From Dugong dugon (Eukaryota; Chordata; Mammalia; Sirenia; Dugongidae), in NCBI GenBank assembly GCA_030035585.1, contig CM057476.1, positions 2,596,501-2,660,500 of the forward strand: DNA of 64,000 bases, read 5' to 3'. The translations under genes were made by a program, and so were the position numbers. Of this stretch, positions 50,655 through 61,014 are shown one piece after another; within the stretch, counting starts at the first letter, position 1, and the number at the start of each line of letters is the position of its first letter. A model generated the notes under the pieces. It searched no databases, was not told the origin of the DNA, and saw only the letters and a list, made by a program, of their open reading frames with translations.

Positions 50655-52440
50655 TTTTTTTTTTTATTTTATTGTTGTACTTTAAGTGAAAGTTTACAAT
50701 TTAGGTTAGTCTCTCATACAAAAAATTACACATAAGTTGTTATGTGACCCTAACTGCTCTCCCTATACTGACAGCACATTCCTCCTTTCCACCCCTGATT
50801 TCCCGTGTCCATTCAACCAGCCCCTGACCCTCTCTGCCTTCTCATCGCACCTCCGGACAGGAGCTGCCCATTTAGTCTCATGTATCTACTTGAGCTAAGA
50901 AGCACACTCTTCACAAGTATCATTTTATGTCCCATAGTCCAGTCATGAGGAGTTGGCCTCGGGAATGGCTTTAGTTCTGGGTTGACAGAGAGTCCAGGGG
51001 CCATGCTCTCTGGGGTTCCTCCAATCTCAGTCAAACCATTAAGTCTGTCTTTTCACTAGAATTTCAGTTCTGCACCCCACTTTTCTCCTGGTCCAACAGG
51101 GACCCTCTGTTGTGTCCCCCACCAGGGTGGTCATTGGTGGTGGCTGGGCACCATCTAGTTCTTCTGGTCTCGGGCTGATGTAGTCTCCAGTTTACGTGGC
51201 CCTTTCTGTCTCTTGGGCTAATGCTTTCCTTGTGACTTTGATGTTCTTCATTCTCCTTTACTCCAGGTGGGTGGGACCAATTGATGCATCTTAAACGTCT
51301 GCTCGCTAGCTTTTAAGACCCCAGATGCCCCTCACCAAAGTAGGATGCAGAACATTTTATTAATAAGCTTTGTTATGCCAGTTGACATGGATGTCCCCTG
51401 AAACCATGGTCCCCAGACCTCTTCCCCGGTACTCTTTCCCTTGAAGTGTTTGGTTGTAGTCAGGATACTTCTTAGCTTTGGTTTAGTACAGTTGTGCTGA
51501 CTTCCCCTGTAGTGTGTGCTGTCCTTCCCTTCACCTAATATAATTCTTGTCTACTATCCAGTTAGTGAATAACCCTCTCCCTCCCTCCCCACCCTCGTAA
51601 CTATCAAAGAATGTTTTCTTCTGTCTTTAAACCTTTTCTTGAGTTCTTATAATAGTGGTCTTATACAATATTTGTCCTTCTGTGACTGATTAAATTCACT
51701 CAACATAATGCCCTCAGATTCCTCCACGTTACAAGATGTTTCACGGCTTCATCATTGTTCTTTATCGTTGCGTAGTATTCCATTCTGTGGATATACCATC
51801 ATTTGTTTATCCACTCGCCTGTTGATGGGCACATAGGTTATTTCCGTCTTTTTGCTGTCGTGAACAGTGCTGCAATGAACATGGGTGTGCATACAGCTAT
51901 TCGTGTGGTGGCTCTTATTTCTCTAGGATACATTCCAAGGAGCGGGATTGCTGGATCGTATGGTACTTCTATTTCTAGCTTTATAAGGAATTGCCAAATT
52001 GATTTCCAAAGTGGTTGTACCATTTTACATTCCCACTAACAGTGTATAAGTGTTCCGGTCTCTCCACAACCTCTCCAACATTTATTATTTTGTGTTTTTT
52101 GGATTAATACTAACCTTGTTGGGGTGAGATGGTATCTCATTGTAGTTTTGATTTGCATTTCTCTAATGGCTAATGATCATGAGCATTTCTTCATGTGTCG
52201 GTTAGCCGCCTGAATGTCTTCTTTGGCGAAGTACCTGTTCATATCACTCGCCCATTTTTTAATTGGGTTATTTATCTTTTTGTTGTTGAGGTTTTGCAGT
52301 ACCTTGTACATTTTAGAGATTAGAAGCAAATCGGATTTGTCATAGCCCCAAAGTTTTTCCCAGTCTATAGGTTGTCTTTTTACTCTTTTGGTGAAGTCTT
52401 TTGATGAGCATAAGTGTTTGATTTTTAGGAGCTCTCAGTT
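50655..52440 (-). mobile_element. L1, 5'-truncated, third 3'UTR subfamily
   Basis: The T-rich antisense tail starts at about 50656. CTTTAAGTGAAAGTTTACAA and GTGACCCTAACTGCTCTCCC mark the 3'UTR type also seen in sense at 12308-12870. The ORF2 C-terminus is at 51838-52023 (LGMYPREIRATTRIAV, MFIAALFTTAKR) and further coding remnants reach about 52440. Flanks with GTGATA may be a decayed duplication. Confidence 0.9.
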
Positions 52441-53685
52441 GTGATACTTCAATTTTAACCTTCTTAATGCAAATAACTTTGTCGCTTTTTCTGATTATGA
52501 ATTTCATTATTTGAATTTCCATTGTAAAGTATTCAAAAAACATATAGAAAACAAAAATAATATTCTAAAAGCGCGTCACCCTTCCCAAGCATAACCAGAG
52601 TTAACAGCATGTACAAGCCTCTGGTTTTTATCTGTGCATTTGTAAACATACTCCACTTCCTGGGCCATTCAGACATGTGACTTATGTTTCTGTGTGTATC
52701 AAATGGAGTGAACGATGCTTACTGTTTTATATGCAGTATTAAACCCCACAGCACGAGCCCTGCAGCGTATGAATACTAGGTAACATAGCATTCAAATGTG
52801 TTTGTTTACTATTTATAGGTACCCACTGTTCTCACACTCCAGATGTAAAGAAACGCTTCTGTTTATCTTATAGATGTTAGAGCAATACAGGAGAATTCCC
52901 TAATGCTGGAGACGAGCGAGCTTCCCAGATTTCTGAAAGTGGTCATTCATAAAGTGTAGGAGGGCCCTCCCACCAGATCGTCAGCACCCACAAATGAAAG
53001 TTTCTCCCACACGGTGTGTTTTGTTCCTGCAGCAAAATGACTAACATCAGAAAAGCTTTTATGGTGCCTCAAAGATTTTTCTAGTAGTGTCCAGTAAAAC
53101 TTTCACGTTGTCACACTTCAGCAGCCGGTCATCTTCTGTGTACGTGTGTGCATGTATGTACATGAGTGTGAGTTTAGTGTGTGTTTGAGGGTTGGACAGA
53201 CAGACTTCCTACCTTTGTTTTCCTCTATTTCTTGCTCTTTCATTTTCCCCAGAGAGGCACGGGTCGGTTGGAACACAGACAGACATATGTAAGGATGACT
53301 TTGGATAGAAGCAAATTTCTCTCTAAATGTGGACCAGTCTCTCTCCTTAGAAAGCCCTTACAGCAGGTTGTCCTAGCCTGTGGTCCTTGGTGGGTGTGGG
53401 ATTCGTGGAACTCCAGCATGGTATGCTGTGTGTGTGGGTGTGTGTGCACATACATACACGCACGCACATATGGATGCATGTTTGTACAATGTCTGTATAT
53501 ATAGACACTTATCTACACACACTTATTTATACAAAAAGTTCATAAATCTTATGAACTATATCATATCCACAAATAGATTCAGAACCCAAAAAGTTAGGAG
53601 CCACTGACTTAGAACATCCTTTATTATCTGTCCTCTGAACACTTGTCAATGATATTAGCCTGCCTTGTGTAAAAATTCAGGTATA
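52441..53685. other. Mostly unassigned stretch
   Basis: 52440-52640 (AAAACATATAGAAAACAAAA, CAGAGTTAACAGCATGTACA) resembles an old L1 or similar relict but I cannot assign it. A TG/CA-rich patch with ACATACATACACGCACGCAC lies at 53425-53530. No gene is seen; a 107-codon frame at 53181-53504 has no domain. Confidence 0.4.
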
Positions 53686-53689
53686 TGTA

Positions 53690-54130
53690 TTAGTCTGGAT
53701 TCTCCAGAGAAACAGACCAGAATCAATAGGATATATGTATATCCATGTATCCATGTCCATACATACACACATGTGTACATCCATATGCATGTAGATAGAG
53801 GGAGAATGATTGATTGATTTTAAGAAATGGGTTCACTCTGTTGTGGACTGCCAGGTCCGAAATCTATAGGGCAGGGGCAGGCTGGAAACTCAGGCAGGAA
53901 GTCTGTGGGACCATCCTGAGGCAGAATCCTTCTCTCTGAAACCTTTTAGCTCTTAAGGCCTTCTACTGATTAGATGATGCCCACCCACATTATCAAGGTT
54001 AATCTCTTTTACTTTGAGTCAACTGGTTGTAAATATTAACCACATCAACAAAACACCTTCACAGCAACATCTAGACTAGTGTTTGACCAAACCACTGGGC
54101 ACATAGCCTAGCCAGGTTGACACATCCCAG
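53690..54130 (-). mobile_element. MLT2-type ERVL LTR (fossil)
   Basis: TTAGTCTGGATTCTCCAGAG, AAACAGACCAGAATCAATAG, GATGCCCACCCACATTATCA and CATAGCCTAGCCAGGTTGAC are MLT2 landmarks read antisense. Solo, old; a short ATGTATATCC-type repeat expands near its edge. Confidence 0.85.
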
Positions 54131-54159
54131 TCCTCAAGAGTAAACTCAAGCTGTTTGGG

Positions 54160-54440
54160 AATGATGTGAAGAAAGCACTCAAACTTTACTGACTGAACAT
54201 CAAACAAGCTTTAAGTAATTGGAACGATATTCCAATTCGTGCATGAAAAAGGCGTATTTCAAAAAGTGGTTGCCTGACCAGAAATTAATCTATAAATGCA
54301 AGATATTGTGCTCATTTAAAATCCTAACAGGATGTTCAGAAACAGAACAAAATAATCCTAAAATTCATCTAGCAGAACAAATGCTTAAAAATGGCCAGCA
54401 GCACGTTATACGAGAGAAGTAACGAAGACACATCCTACAA
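54160..54440 (+). mobile_element. Probable old L1/HAL1 ORF2 fragment
   Basis: AAGTAATTGGAACGATATTC and CAGAACAAAATAATCCTAAA, then AATTCATCTAGCAGAACAAA, resemble the L1 stretch after the RT catalytic box. Low certainty. Confidence 0.4.
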
Positions 54441-54479
54441 GTAAGTTATAAAGTGACAGTATTTAAGACAGTATGGTGA

Positions 54480-54920
54480 TGACACAGGAAGAGAAGAATG
54501 CAAGGATAGGGGCTTCTCCTGAATCATGTAGCAGCAGGGGCTGGCTAACCCAAGATCAGCAGGTTAGACAGCTGAACTCTTGCTCATAGGCTTCGAAGAC
54601 GGATGAATCCCAAGATCGGCTGGTAAGACTGCAGGTCAGCTGCTAGCTCAAGTTCCAGGAACTGGGGGTCAGATGAACAGGAGCCAGCTGCAGGATCCAG
54701 AGCCAGCAAGAGCCCACAAGCCTTACCAGAAAGTCCACTTATATTCGATGTAGACCAAAAACCCCCAAGGAAACTCCCTTTCAGCTGACTGGCTACTCAC
54801 AGCAGATCCCGTGGTGGAGGTGATCACATCATCATAGATTGTGAAACTACATCGTAACTACCAAACCACAGAGAATCTTGGCCCAGCCAAGCTGACACAC
54901 AACCTCAACCATCGCACTGG
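54480..54920 (-). mobile_element. ERVL-type LTR, afrotherian variant (fossil)
   Basis: The right end, reversed, starts TGCGATGGTTGAGGTTGTGT, then GTCAGCTTGGCTGGGCCAAG, the start typical of MLT2/ERVL LTRs. The rest (GAGCCAGCTGCAGGATCCAG) is unlike the common human forms. Solo; left end approximate. Confidence 0.6.
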
Positions 54921-55333
54921 GCTTCTCAGAGACTAACCGAGGCTACAGCCACTTCTGGTTTCAAAGGACCCTCGAATTGTTATAGACGAAGAAATGCCAA
55001 AGAGAGTTACAAATATCATGTTAAAGTTTAAGGGTTTATATTTAACAAGTTAACATTTTCAACCTCGGTATTAATTACAGTTTGAGTTAGGCTGCATTCT
55101 CTGTTTTGTTTTAAGAATGAGTTCTTAGTTTTAATAATAGCCTGAGTTTTGTTAAAGTGATATGAAGCAAATTTATTTGAACAATTTTAGCTTCGTATTT
55201 CAAGTCTTAATCAAGCCTTTTCATTTTTGTTGTTGTTGACATTGAGATGTTGGTTCCTGGCTTTAAAAGATACATTTTGGGTTGTCTTTTCCTGTAGTGG
55301 TTATTCTTTTATAAAGTGGTCTTCTGCTTCATC
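54921..55333. other. No recognised feature, AT-rich
   Basis: About 410 bp of AT-rich DNA with no repeat I recognise. Confidence 0.4.
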
Positions 55334-55344
55334 TGATAGGGACC

Positions 55345-55541
55345 ATCCCATTGCCATTGAGTCAGTTGTGACTCACAGCGACCCTGTAGGACAGGGTAGA
55401 ATTGCCTCATGGGGTTTCCAAGGCTGTAATCTTTACAGAAGCAGACTGCCACATCTTTCTCTCACGGAGTGACTAGGGGGTTCAAACCACCAACTTTTCA
55501 GTTAGCAGCCAAGTGCTTAACACTGCACCACCAGGGCTTCT
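55345..55541 (-). mobile_element. AfroSINE, long form, with an 11-bp duplication
   Basis: Antisense from ATCCCATTGCCATTGAGTCA to CACCACCAGGGCTTC. Perfect direct repeats TGATAGGGACC at 55334-55344 and 55542-55552. Confidence 0.95.
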
Positions 55542-55552
55542 TGATAGGGACC

Positions 55553-56310
55553 GTAGTTAAGGAAAACTAATGTGTTAGTCACATGCAGGTCGATTGGAGG
55601 CAGAGAGAAACAAGGCAAAGAGAAAATCACAAGGCTGGAAGCAGGACTGCTGAGCTCTGTGTCAGTGCCCGGGACATGTCTAACGGGAGTGTGTGCTGTG
55701 CACTGCCCAGCACAGGGTGTCGGGGAGCAGGGCTGGCGTTCACGCTCATCATGGAGGACCCCTTCAAAGACACCCACGTTTCCTTAAAAGACTAACCCAG
55801 CTCCCCACTGTCTCCTCCATAGTTCCTCGCTTGCAGGGATATTTACTGTTAAGATGACTGTTCTTCAATCTTAAAAAAAAAAAAGAGGAGATAAACAAGA
55901 TTTCCTGAAAGAGACCAGACGTTTTTCTTTAGTAATTTTGAGGATTGTTTTTCTTCTGAAAGAGAGACCTTCAGGGTCTGAGTCATGGCCGCACTATTCC
56001 ATTAGATACTAGTGCCTTAGACAAATTCATTGAAACCCCCAAACCTCCCTAAAACCCTATTGGTTAATTCACTCAGATACCCCATAAAAAATGAAAGTAT
56101 TCTTTCTTCATAAACACACATACATTTTTATGATGCCTACATAAAAATAAAATGTCATGTTTTAATATTGGTGAGATATTTATATCTTCAAAGTAATTCA
56201 AATTTAGCTTCATAACATGTTTTTTTGAACAATGCCTGTTTGTATATTTTAGCTGAAAGTGAATTAGAAACAAAGAAGATTTTCCATGCAAGCTTCAGTG
56301 CATATTTAAA
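55553..56310. other. No recognised feature
   Basis: Unique-looking sequence left of the tetranucleotide array; A run at 55872-55884. Confidence 0.4.
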
Positions 56311-57285
56311 TATCTATCTCCTCATCTCTCTTTCTCCCTGTCTATCTATCTGTCTATCATCTGTCTGTCTGTCACATCTATCTCCTCACCCACCCACCCA
56401 GCCACCCATCATCTGTCTACCATCCATCATATCTTCTTACCTATCTAGCTTCTCTCTCTCTACCTACCTACCTACCTGTCTACCTGTCTACCTACCTACC
56501 TACCTGCCTATCTCCCTATCTACCTACCTACCTATCTACCTGTCTACCTGTCTACCTATCTGTCTACCTACCTGCCTACCTATCTCCCTATCTACCTGTC
56601 TACCTACCTACCTACCTATCTACCTGTCTACCTACCTACCTACCTATCTATCTACCTATCTACCTACCTGCCTATCTACCTACCTACCTACCTACCTATC
56701 TGCCTATCTACCTGTCTACCTACCTACCTATCTGCCTATCTACCTATCTACCTACCTACCTGCCTGTCTGCCTATCTACTTACCTACCTAGCTACCTACC
56801 TATCTGCCTATCTATCTACCTACCTATCTGTCTACCTACCTATCTACCTACTTACCTACCTACTTATCTGCCTATCTATCTACCTACCTATCTGCCTATC
56901 TACCTACCTACCTACCTGCCTGCCTATCTCCCTATCTACCTGTCTACCTACCTACCTATCTCCCTATCTACCTGTCTACCTATCTACCTACCTATCTATC
57001 TACCTGTCTACCTACCTACCTACCTGTCTACCTACCTATCTACCTACTTACCTACCTACTTATCTGCCTATCTATCTACCTACCTACCTATCTACCTACC
57101 TATCTGCCTATCTACCTATATACCTACCTACCTGCCTATCTACCTATCTACCTGCCTATCTACCTACCTACCTATCTACCTACCTACCTACCTACCTATC
57201 TGCCTATCTGCCTATCTACCTGTCTACCTACCTACCTATCTGCCTATCTACCTATCTATCTGTTATATCTATCGTCTGTCTCTCC
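56311..57285 (+). repeat. Long CTAC/CTAT tetranucleotide array
   Basis: Nearly 1 kb of 4-bp units: CTAC and CTAT dominate, with CTGT, CTGC and CTCC variants. The pure part is about 56460-57262. Variation is mostly in the third and fourth bases of the unit. It gives a false open frame of LPTY/LPIY repeats because three units equal four codons. Confidence 0.96.
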
Positions 57286-57309
57286 CTCACTCCCTCTCAG
57301 AAGATCATA

Positions 57310-57555
57310 CAGTCTTTGGCCCATTACTCCTCTGACCCTGTCACCCACTCCTTCCTTTCCAGCCATAAAAACACAGGTGCACGCCAGCTTCAGAGCCTTT
57401 GTTCTTGCTGTTCCCTCGTCCAGAACACCGTCTTCCTTGGTGCCTCCTCTTCTGGCTGCCCCTCTCTTCCTGCAGGTCTTTGCAGAGAGCCTGTCCTGAC
57501 ACTGCCATCACTCCCCATCCTCTTGCTCCGTTTTTCTTCTTAACGCGTCCGTCAT
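57310..57555 (+). mobile_element. L2, left part (split)
   Basis: GAGCCTTTGTTCTTGCTGTT, CCCTCGTCCAGAACACCGTC and CTGCAGGTCTTTGCAGAGAG are L2 landmarks. The family resumes at 58140-58290 after the inserted RTE derivative. Confidence 0.75.
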
Positions 57556-57567
57556 TGTGAATTCCCA

Positions 57568-58137
57568 CCCTCATCTGTCAGTCTGGTGTGCTGTGGTGAC
57601 TTGTGTGTTGCTGTGATGCTGGAAGCTAGGCCACTAGTATTTCAAATACCAGCAGGGTCACCCGTGGTGAACAGGTTTCAACTGAGCTTCCAGGCTAAGG
57701 TAGGCTAGGAAGAAAGGCTTGGTGATCTACTTTTCAAAATTAGCCAGTGAAAACCCTATGGGTCATCACAGAACACTGTCCAATATAACACTGGAAGATG
57801 AGCCCCTAGTTTGGGGGGAAAAAAAAAAACATTGTGGTCGAGTCGATTCCGACTCATAGTGATCTTATAGGACAGAGTAGAACTGCCCCCACAGGGTTTC
57901 CAAGGAGCACCTGATAGGTTCGAACTGCCGACGTTTTGGTTAGCAGCCATAGCTCTTAACTACTGTGCCACCAGCGTTTCCCCCTAGGTCGAGAGGCACT
58001 CAAAATACACGTGGCAGCAATGCTGGACCCGAACCTGCCAACGATGGTGAAGATGGCAGAGTACTGGGCAATGTTCCATTCTGTTGTACGTGAGGTTGCT
58101 GTGATTTGGAGCCAACTCGAAGACTACTAACAACAAC
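57568..58137 (+). mobile_element. Internally deleted RTE derivative, nested in L2 and split by a SINE
   Basis: RTE 5' region (CATCTGTCAGTCTGGTGTGC, GATGCTGGAAGCTAGGCCAC, AAGGTAGGCTAGGAAGAAAG, AGATGAGCCCCTAG). An AfroSINE (57816-57980) interrupts, then GGCACTCAAAATACACGTGG joins straight to the RTE 3' end (TGGTGAAGATGGCAGAGTAC to ACTAACAACAACT). The junction falls at the same place as in 21836-22211. Confidence 0.88.
57816..57980 (-). mobile_element. AfroSINE, short form, nested in the RTE derivative
   Basis: Antisense from GGGGGGAAAAAAAAAAACA to CCACCAGCGTTTC, no extra block. CCCCTAG at 57803-57809 and 57981-57987 is the short target duplication. Confidence 0.92.
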
Positions 58138-58139
58138 TG

Positions 58140-58290
58140 CGTTATAAATTTAGTTGTCTATTCTCCGATCCCACGCCACTCAGTAGAATACCTACACAGG
58201 GACCTTGTCTCTCTTGCTTTCTTGGTATCTCTGTAGGACAGCCCTGCCTGGCACACAGTCCATGCTCAATGATGGCAGTTGAACGTGTGC
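58140..58290 (+). mobile_element. L2, right part (split)
   Basis: GAATACCTACACAGGGACCT, GTCTCTCTTGCTTTCTTGGT and GCCTGGCACACAGTCCATGC continue the L2 begun at 57310. Confidence 0.65.
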
Positions 58291-58849
58291 GGTCCTTGCA
58301 TTTGTCTGATTTTTTTTTTCCCTGTTTTGCAAGCACATTGCACTTCCCACCACAGAAACATTGCTCAAACATTGTGTGTGAGATAAATTTTTGCAGGTGA
58401 AAATCCATTTTCGATGCATTAATGCAGTTCTGGGACTGACAGCCCTCACTCCCCATGAATGCCTTGTAGTCACTGCTAACGTCTGCTTTGTGAATTTGGT
58501 CCCCACCACGCTGCCTTCTTTGAGGGTGATGTGCGTGTATCCTACACTGTGTGTCAAGATAGCCCTAAGAGAGATGCCTGAAAGCGTTCTCTAAAGCCAT
58601 CTGCTGCTTCCCAGCGTTCTAGATGAGTGTTGTAACCTCACTGGCCTCTACCAGTAGCCTGGCCTTGAAGGTCTTTGATATCAACCAACAGGAATTACTC
58701 TCAGGTCCTGGGGCCTTTTTCATTTGTAGAGCAAGGTGGTTTGGAAGGAGCTTTCCAGGCGGGTAGTATGATTTGTATGCAGCAAGTTCCTCCAGTAATT
58801 CATATTTAGCACTGAGTTTGGATTTATAATGTGCATACCACAATCTTGG
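58291..58849. other. No recognised feature
   Basis: Unique-looking sequence, about 560 bp, with overlapping short frames on both strands and no domain. Confidence 0.4.
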
Positions 58850-58979
58850 TTTTCAGAGATTGGTTTTTCAGAAGTAGACCACCAGGCTTTTCTTCTGAGG
58901 CATCTCTGAGTGGACTCGAATCTCCAGCCTTCTGGTTAGCAAGTGAGTGTGTCCACCATTTGCATCACTCAGGAACTCT
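58850..58979 (-). mobile_element. AfroSINE, type 3, 3' tail missing
   Basis: TTTTCAGAAGTAGACCACCA, GAGGCATCTCTGAGTGGACT and the head end CATCACTCAGGAACTCTG in antisense. The 3' quarter is absent. Confidence 0.85.
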
Positions 58980-58990
58980 GTCCTTGGCAC

Positions 58991-59182
58991 CAAACAAAAA
59001 ATCCAAACCCAGTGCCCTCGAGTCAATCCCGACTCATAGTGACCCTGTAGGATTTCCAAGGCTGTAAATCTCTACGAAAGGAGACTGCCATATCTTTCTC
59101 CCATGGAGGCCTGGTGGTTTCAAACCACCGACCTTTGAGTTAGCAGTCAATTGCTTTAACCAGTGTGCCACCAGGACTCCCA
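58991..59182 (-). mobile_element. AfroSINE, long form, with a small internal deletion
   Basis: Antisense from AATCCAAACCCAGTGCCCTC to GCCACCAGGACTCC. The passage GACCCTGTAGGATTTCCAAG lacks about 30 bp normally lying between GTAGGA and TTTCC. Flanks TCCTTGGCAC (58981-58990) and TCCTTAGCAC (59183-59192) form a duplication with one mismatch. Confidence 0.92.
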
Positions 59183-59474
59183 TCCTTAGCACAGTGCTTC
59201 TCAAATAATGTTGCTGTTGGCGTTAGTTACCGTCAAGTTTTTTTTTTGTTTTTTTTTTTTTTTCAGACATACGCTTATTTCTCCAGGACTGTCCCATGTA
59301 GGAATCAAAGCTCTGGCCCCAAGTAAAAGTCCCTGTTTGCAAAGGCTGCTACTTCTGCCTCTGTGTAGTAGCTCTTGCTTTCTTAGAAGTCTTCCTTCTG
59401 ATGATACAACTTAAGATGGGTCCAAGTAGAGCTCACTTGTGGCCGAAGCAGATGTGAACTCTCAGAACAGTGTG

Positions 59475-59992
59475 CTGCTACTAATCTTTACTGCTATAAC
59501 AGAAATACCACAAGCAGATGGCTTTAACAAAGAGATATTTATTTCTCATAGTCTAGGAGGCTAGAAATCCGAATTCATGGTGCCAGATTCAGGGGAAGGC
59601 TTTCTCTCTCCATCTGCTCTTTAGGAAGGTCCTTGTTATCGATCTTCCCCTGATCTAGAAGCTTCTCAGCTCAGGGACCCCAGGTTCAAAGGACGTGCTC
59701 CTCTCCTGGTTCTTTCTTGGTGGTATGAGGTCCCCCGTCTCTCTGTTCGCCTCTCTCTTTTATATCTCAGAAGAGATTGACTCAAGATACAACCAAATCT
59801 TGTAGATTGAGTCCTGCCTCATTAACATAACTGCCTCTAAGCCCACCTCATTAACATCATAGAGGTAGGAGTTACCACATATGGGAAAATCACATCAGAT
59901 GACAAAATGGTGGACAATCACACAATACTGGGAACCATAGCCTAGCCAAGTTGACACACATTTTTGGGGGATACAATTCAATCCATAACAGA
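59475..59992 (-). mobile_element. ERVL-MaLR-type LTR (fossil), same family as 36290-36790
   Basis: Reversed, it starts TGTTATGGATTGAATTGTAT, then GTGTGTCAACTTGGCTAGGC and CACCATTTTGTCATCTGATG, and ends with TCTTTGTTAAAGCCATCTGC. It matches the copy at 36.3 kb along its length. Solo; looks nearly whole as an LTR, with no internal region. Confidence 0.78.
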
Positions 59993-60651
59993 AATGTTTT
60001 GACAAATAAAGGGCAGATAAAAGACATTGTCACTGTTGTTTTCTTGAATTACTAACTCCTAGTTTTCTTTCTGTTCTTTTCTTCATTCCCAAGATGGGGT
60101 TCATGTAATCATTTGCTGCAAAGCTTGGAAAGTGCTAAATCAAATTTTGATGGATACCACTCCCATTGTTTCCAGGGCTAGATTTCATTTCGTTTTATGG
60201 TGCTAGTTGGAAAGGTCAAATGCATAGCATAATTAAGGATGGACAGATTGGTAAAGACCCCAGTTCATCAAGAGCATAGTTAAATCCAGTTTCTGACGTA
60301 AGTGACAGCCACACACTTGAAGAGTGATCGTTATGACAAAATCCATCTCCCAGACAAGCAGGACTTCTTCTGAAAGTCCCCAAGGCCAAGAGGAGTTCCT
60401 AAAAGGCCACTAGAAGAAGTTCATAAGCCTGCGCTGAGGTTTCAGCACTGAGATGAACTGTGAGAGGCGGGGTTGTTGACCGCAGAAACTGGGTTCCATG
60501 TCCACCTTTGAACTAGAGAGCTAGGGGGGTATTGTCAGTATCCCTAGGTTAAGAAGAGGGCTATTGTTCTGCTTAGCGCTTGGGAGAAGATATGAGGCAT
60601 CTAATAGATTCATCTGCAAACCAATAAATGTGTTTATGTGCTGTACTCATA
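59993..60651. other. No recognised feature
   Basis: Unique-looking sequence of about 660 bp without repeat or coding signal. Confidence 0.4.
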
Positions 60652-60810
60652 AAACCCAACCGTTGCCATTGCGTCGATTCCAACTCATAGCAGCCCTCTA
60701 GGACAGAGCAGAACTGCCTCATGAGGGTTTCCAAGGAGCGGCTAGTGGATTTGAACTGCTGACCTTTTGGTTAGCAGCCGAGTTCTTAACCACTGTGCCA
60801 TCAGGGCTCC
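60652..60810 (-). mobile_element. AfroSINE, short form
   Basis: Antisense from AAAACCCAACCGTTGCCATT to GCCATCAGGGCTCC. TTTCCAAGGAGCGGCTAGTG shows the extra block is absent. Confidence 0.93.
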
Positions 60811-61014
60811 AATATACCCATAGTGGGAACAAATGTTCAGTCACAGCTCATGTGTGTAAGAAATGTATCACTGTCTTTGTATTTCTTGAGATAAGTTTAA
60901 AAGTTTCAGGAAAGTACAAAAAATAAGACATAGAAATAACTATATAGATGTATTTCACCCCGATAAATTAATAATAATATGATTTTATCGTATTCTTATT
61001 TTTTTTTCAATTGT

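Noticed and set aside
56225-56791. 188-codon LPTYLP-type frame
   Set aside because: Artefact of the CTAC/CTAT tetranucleotide array.
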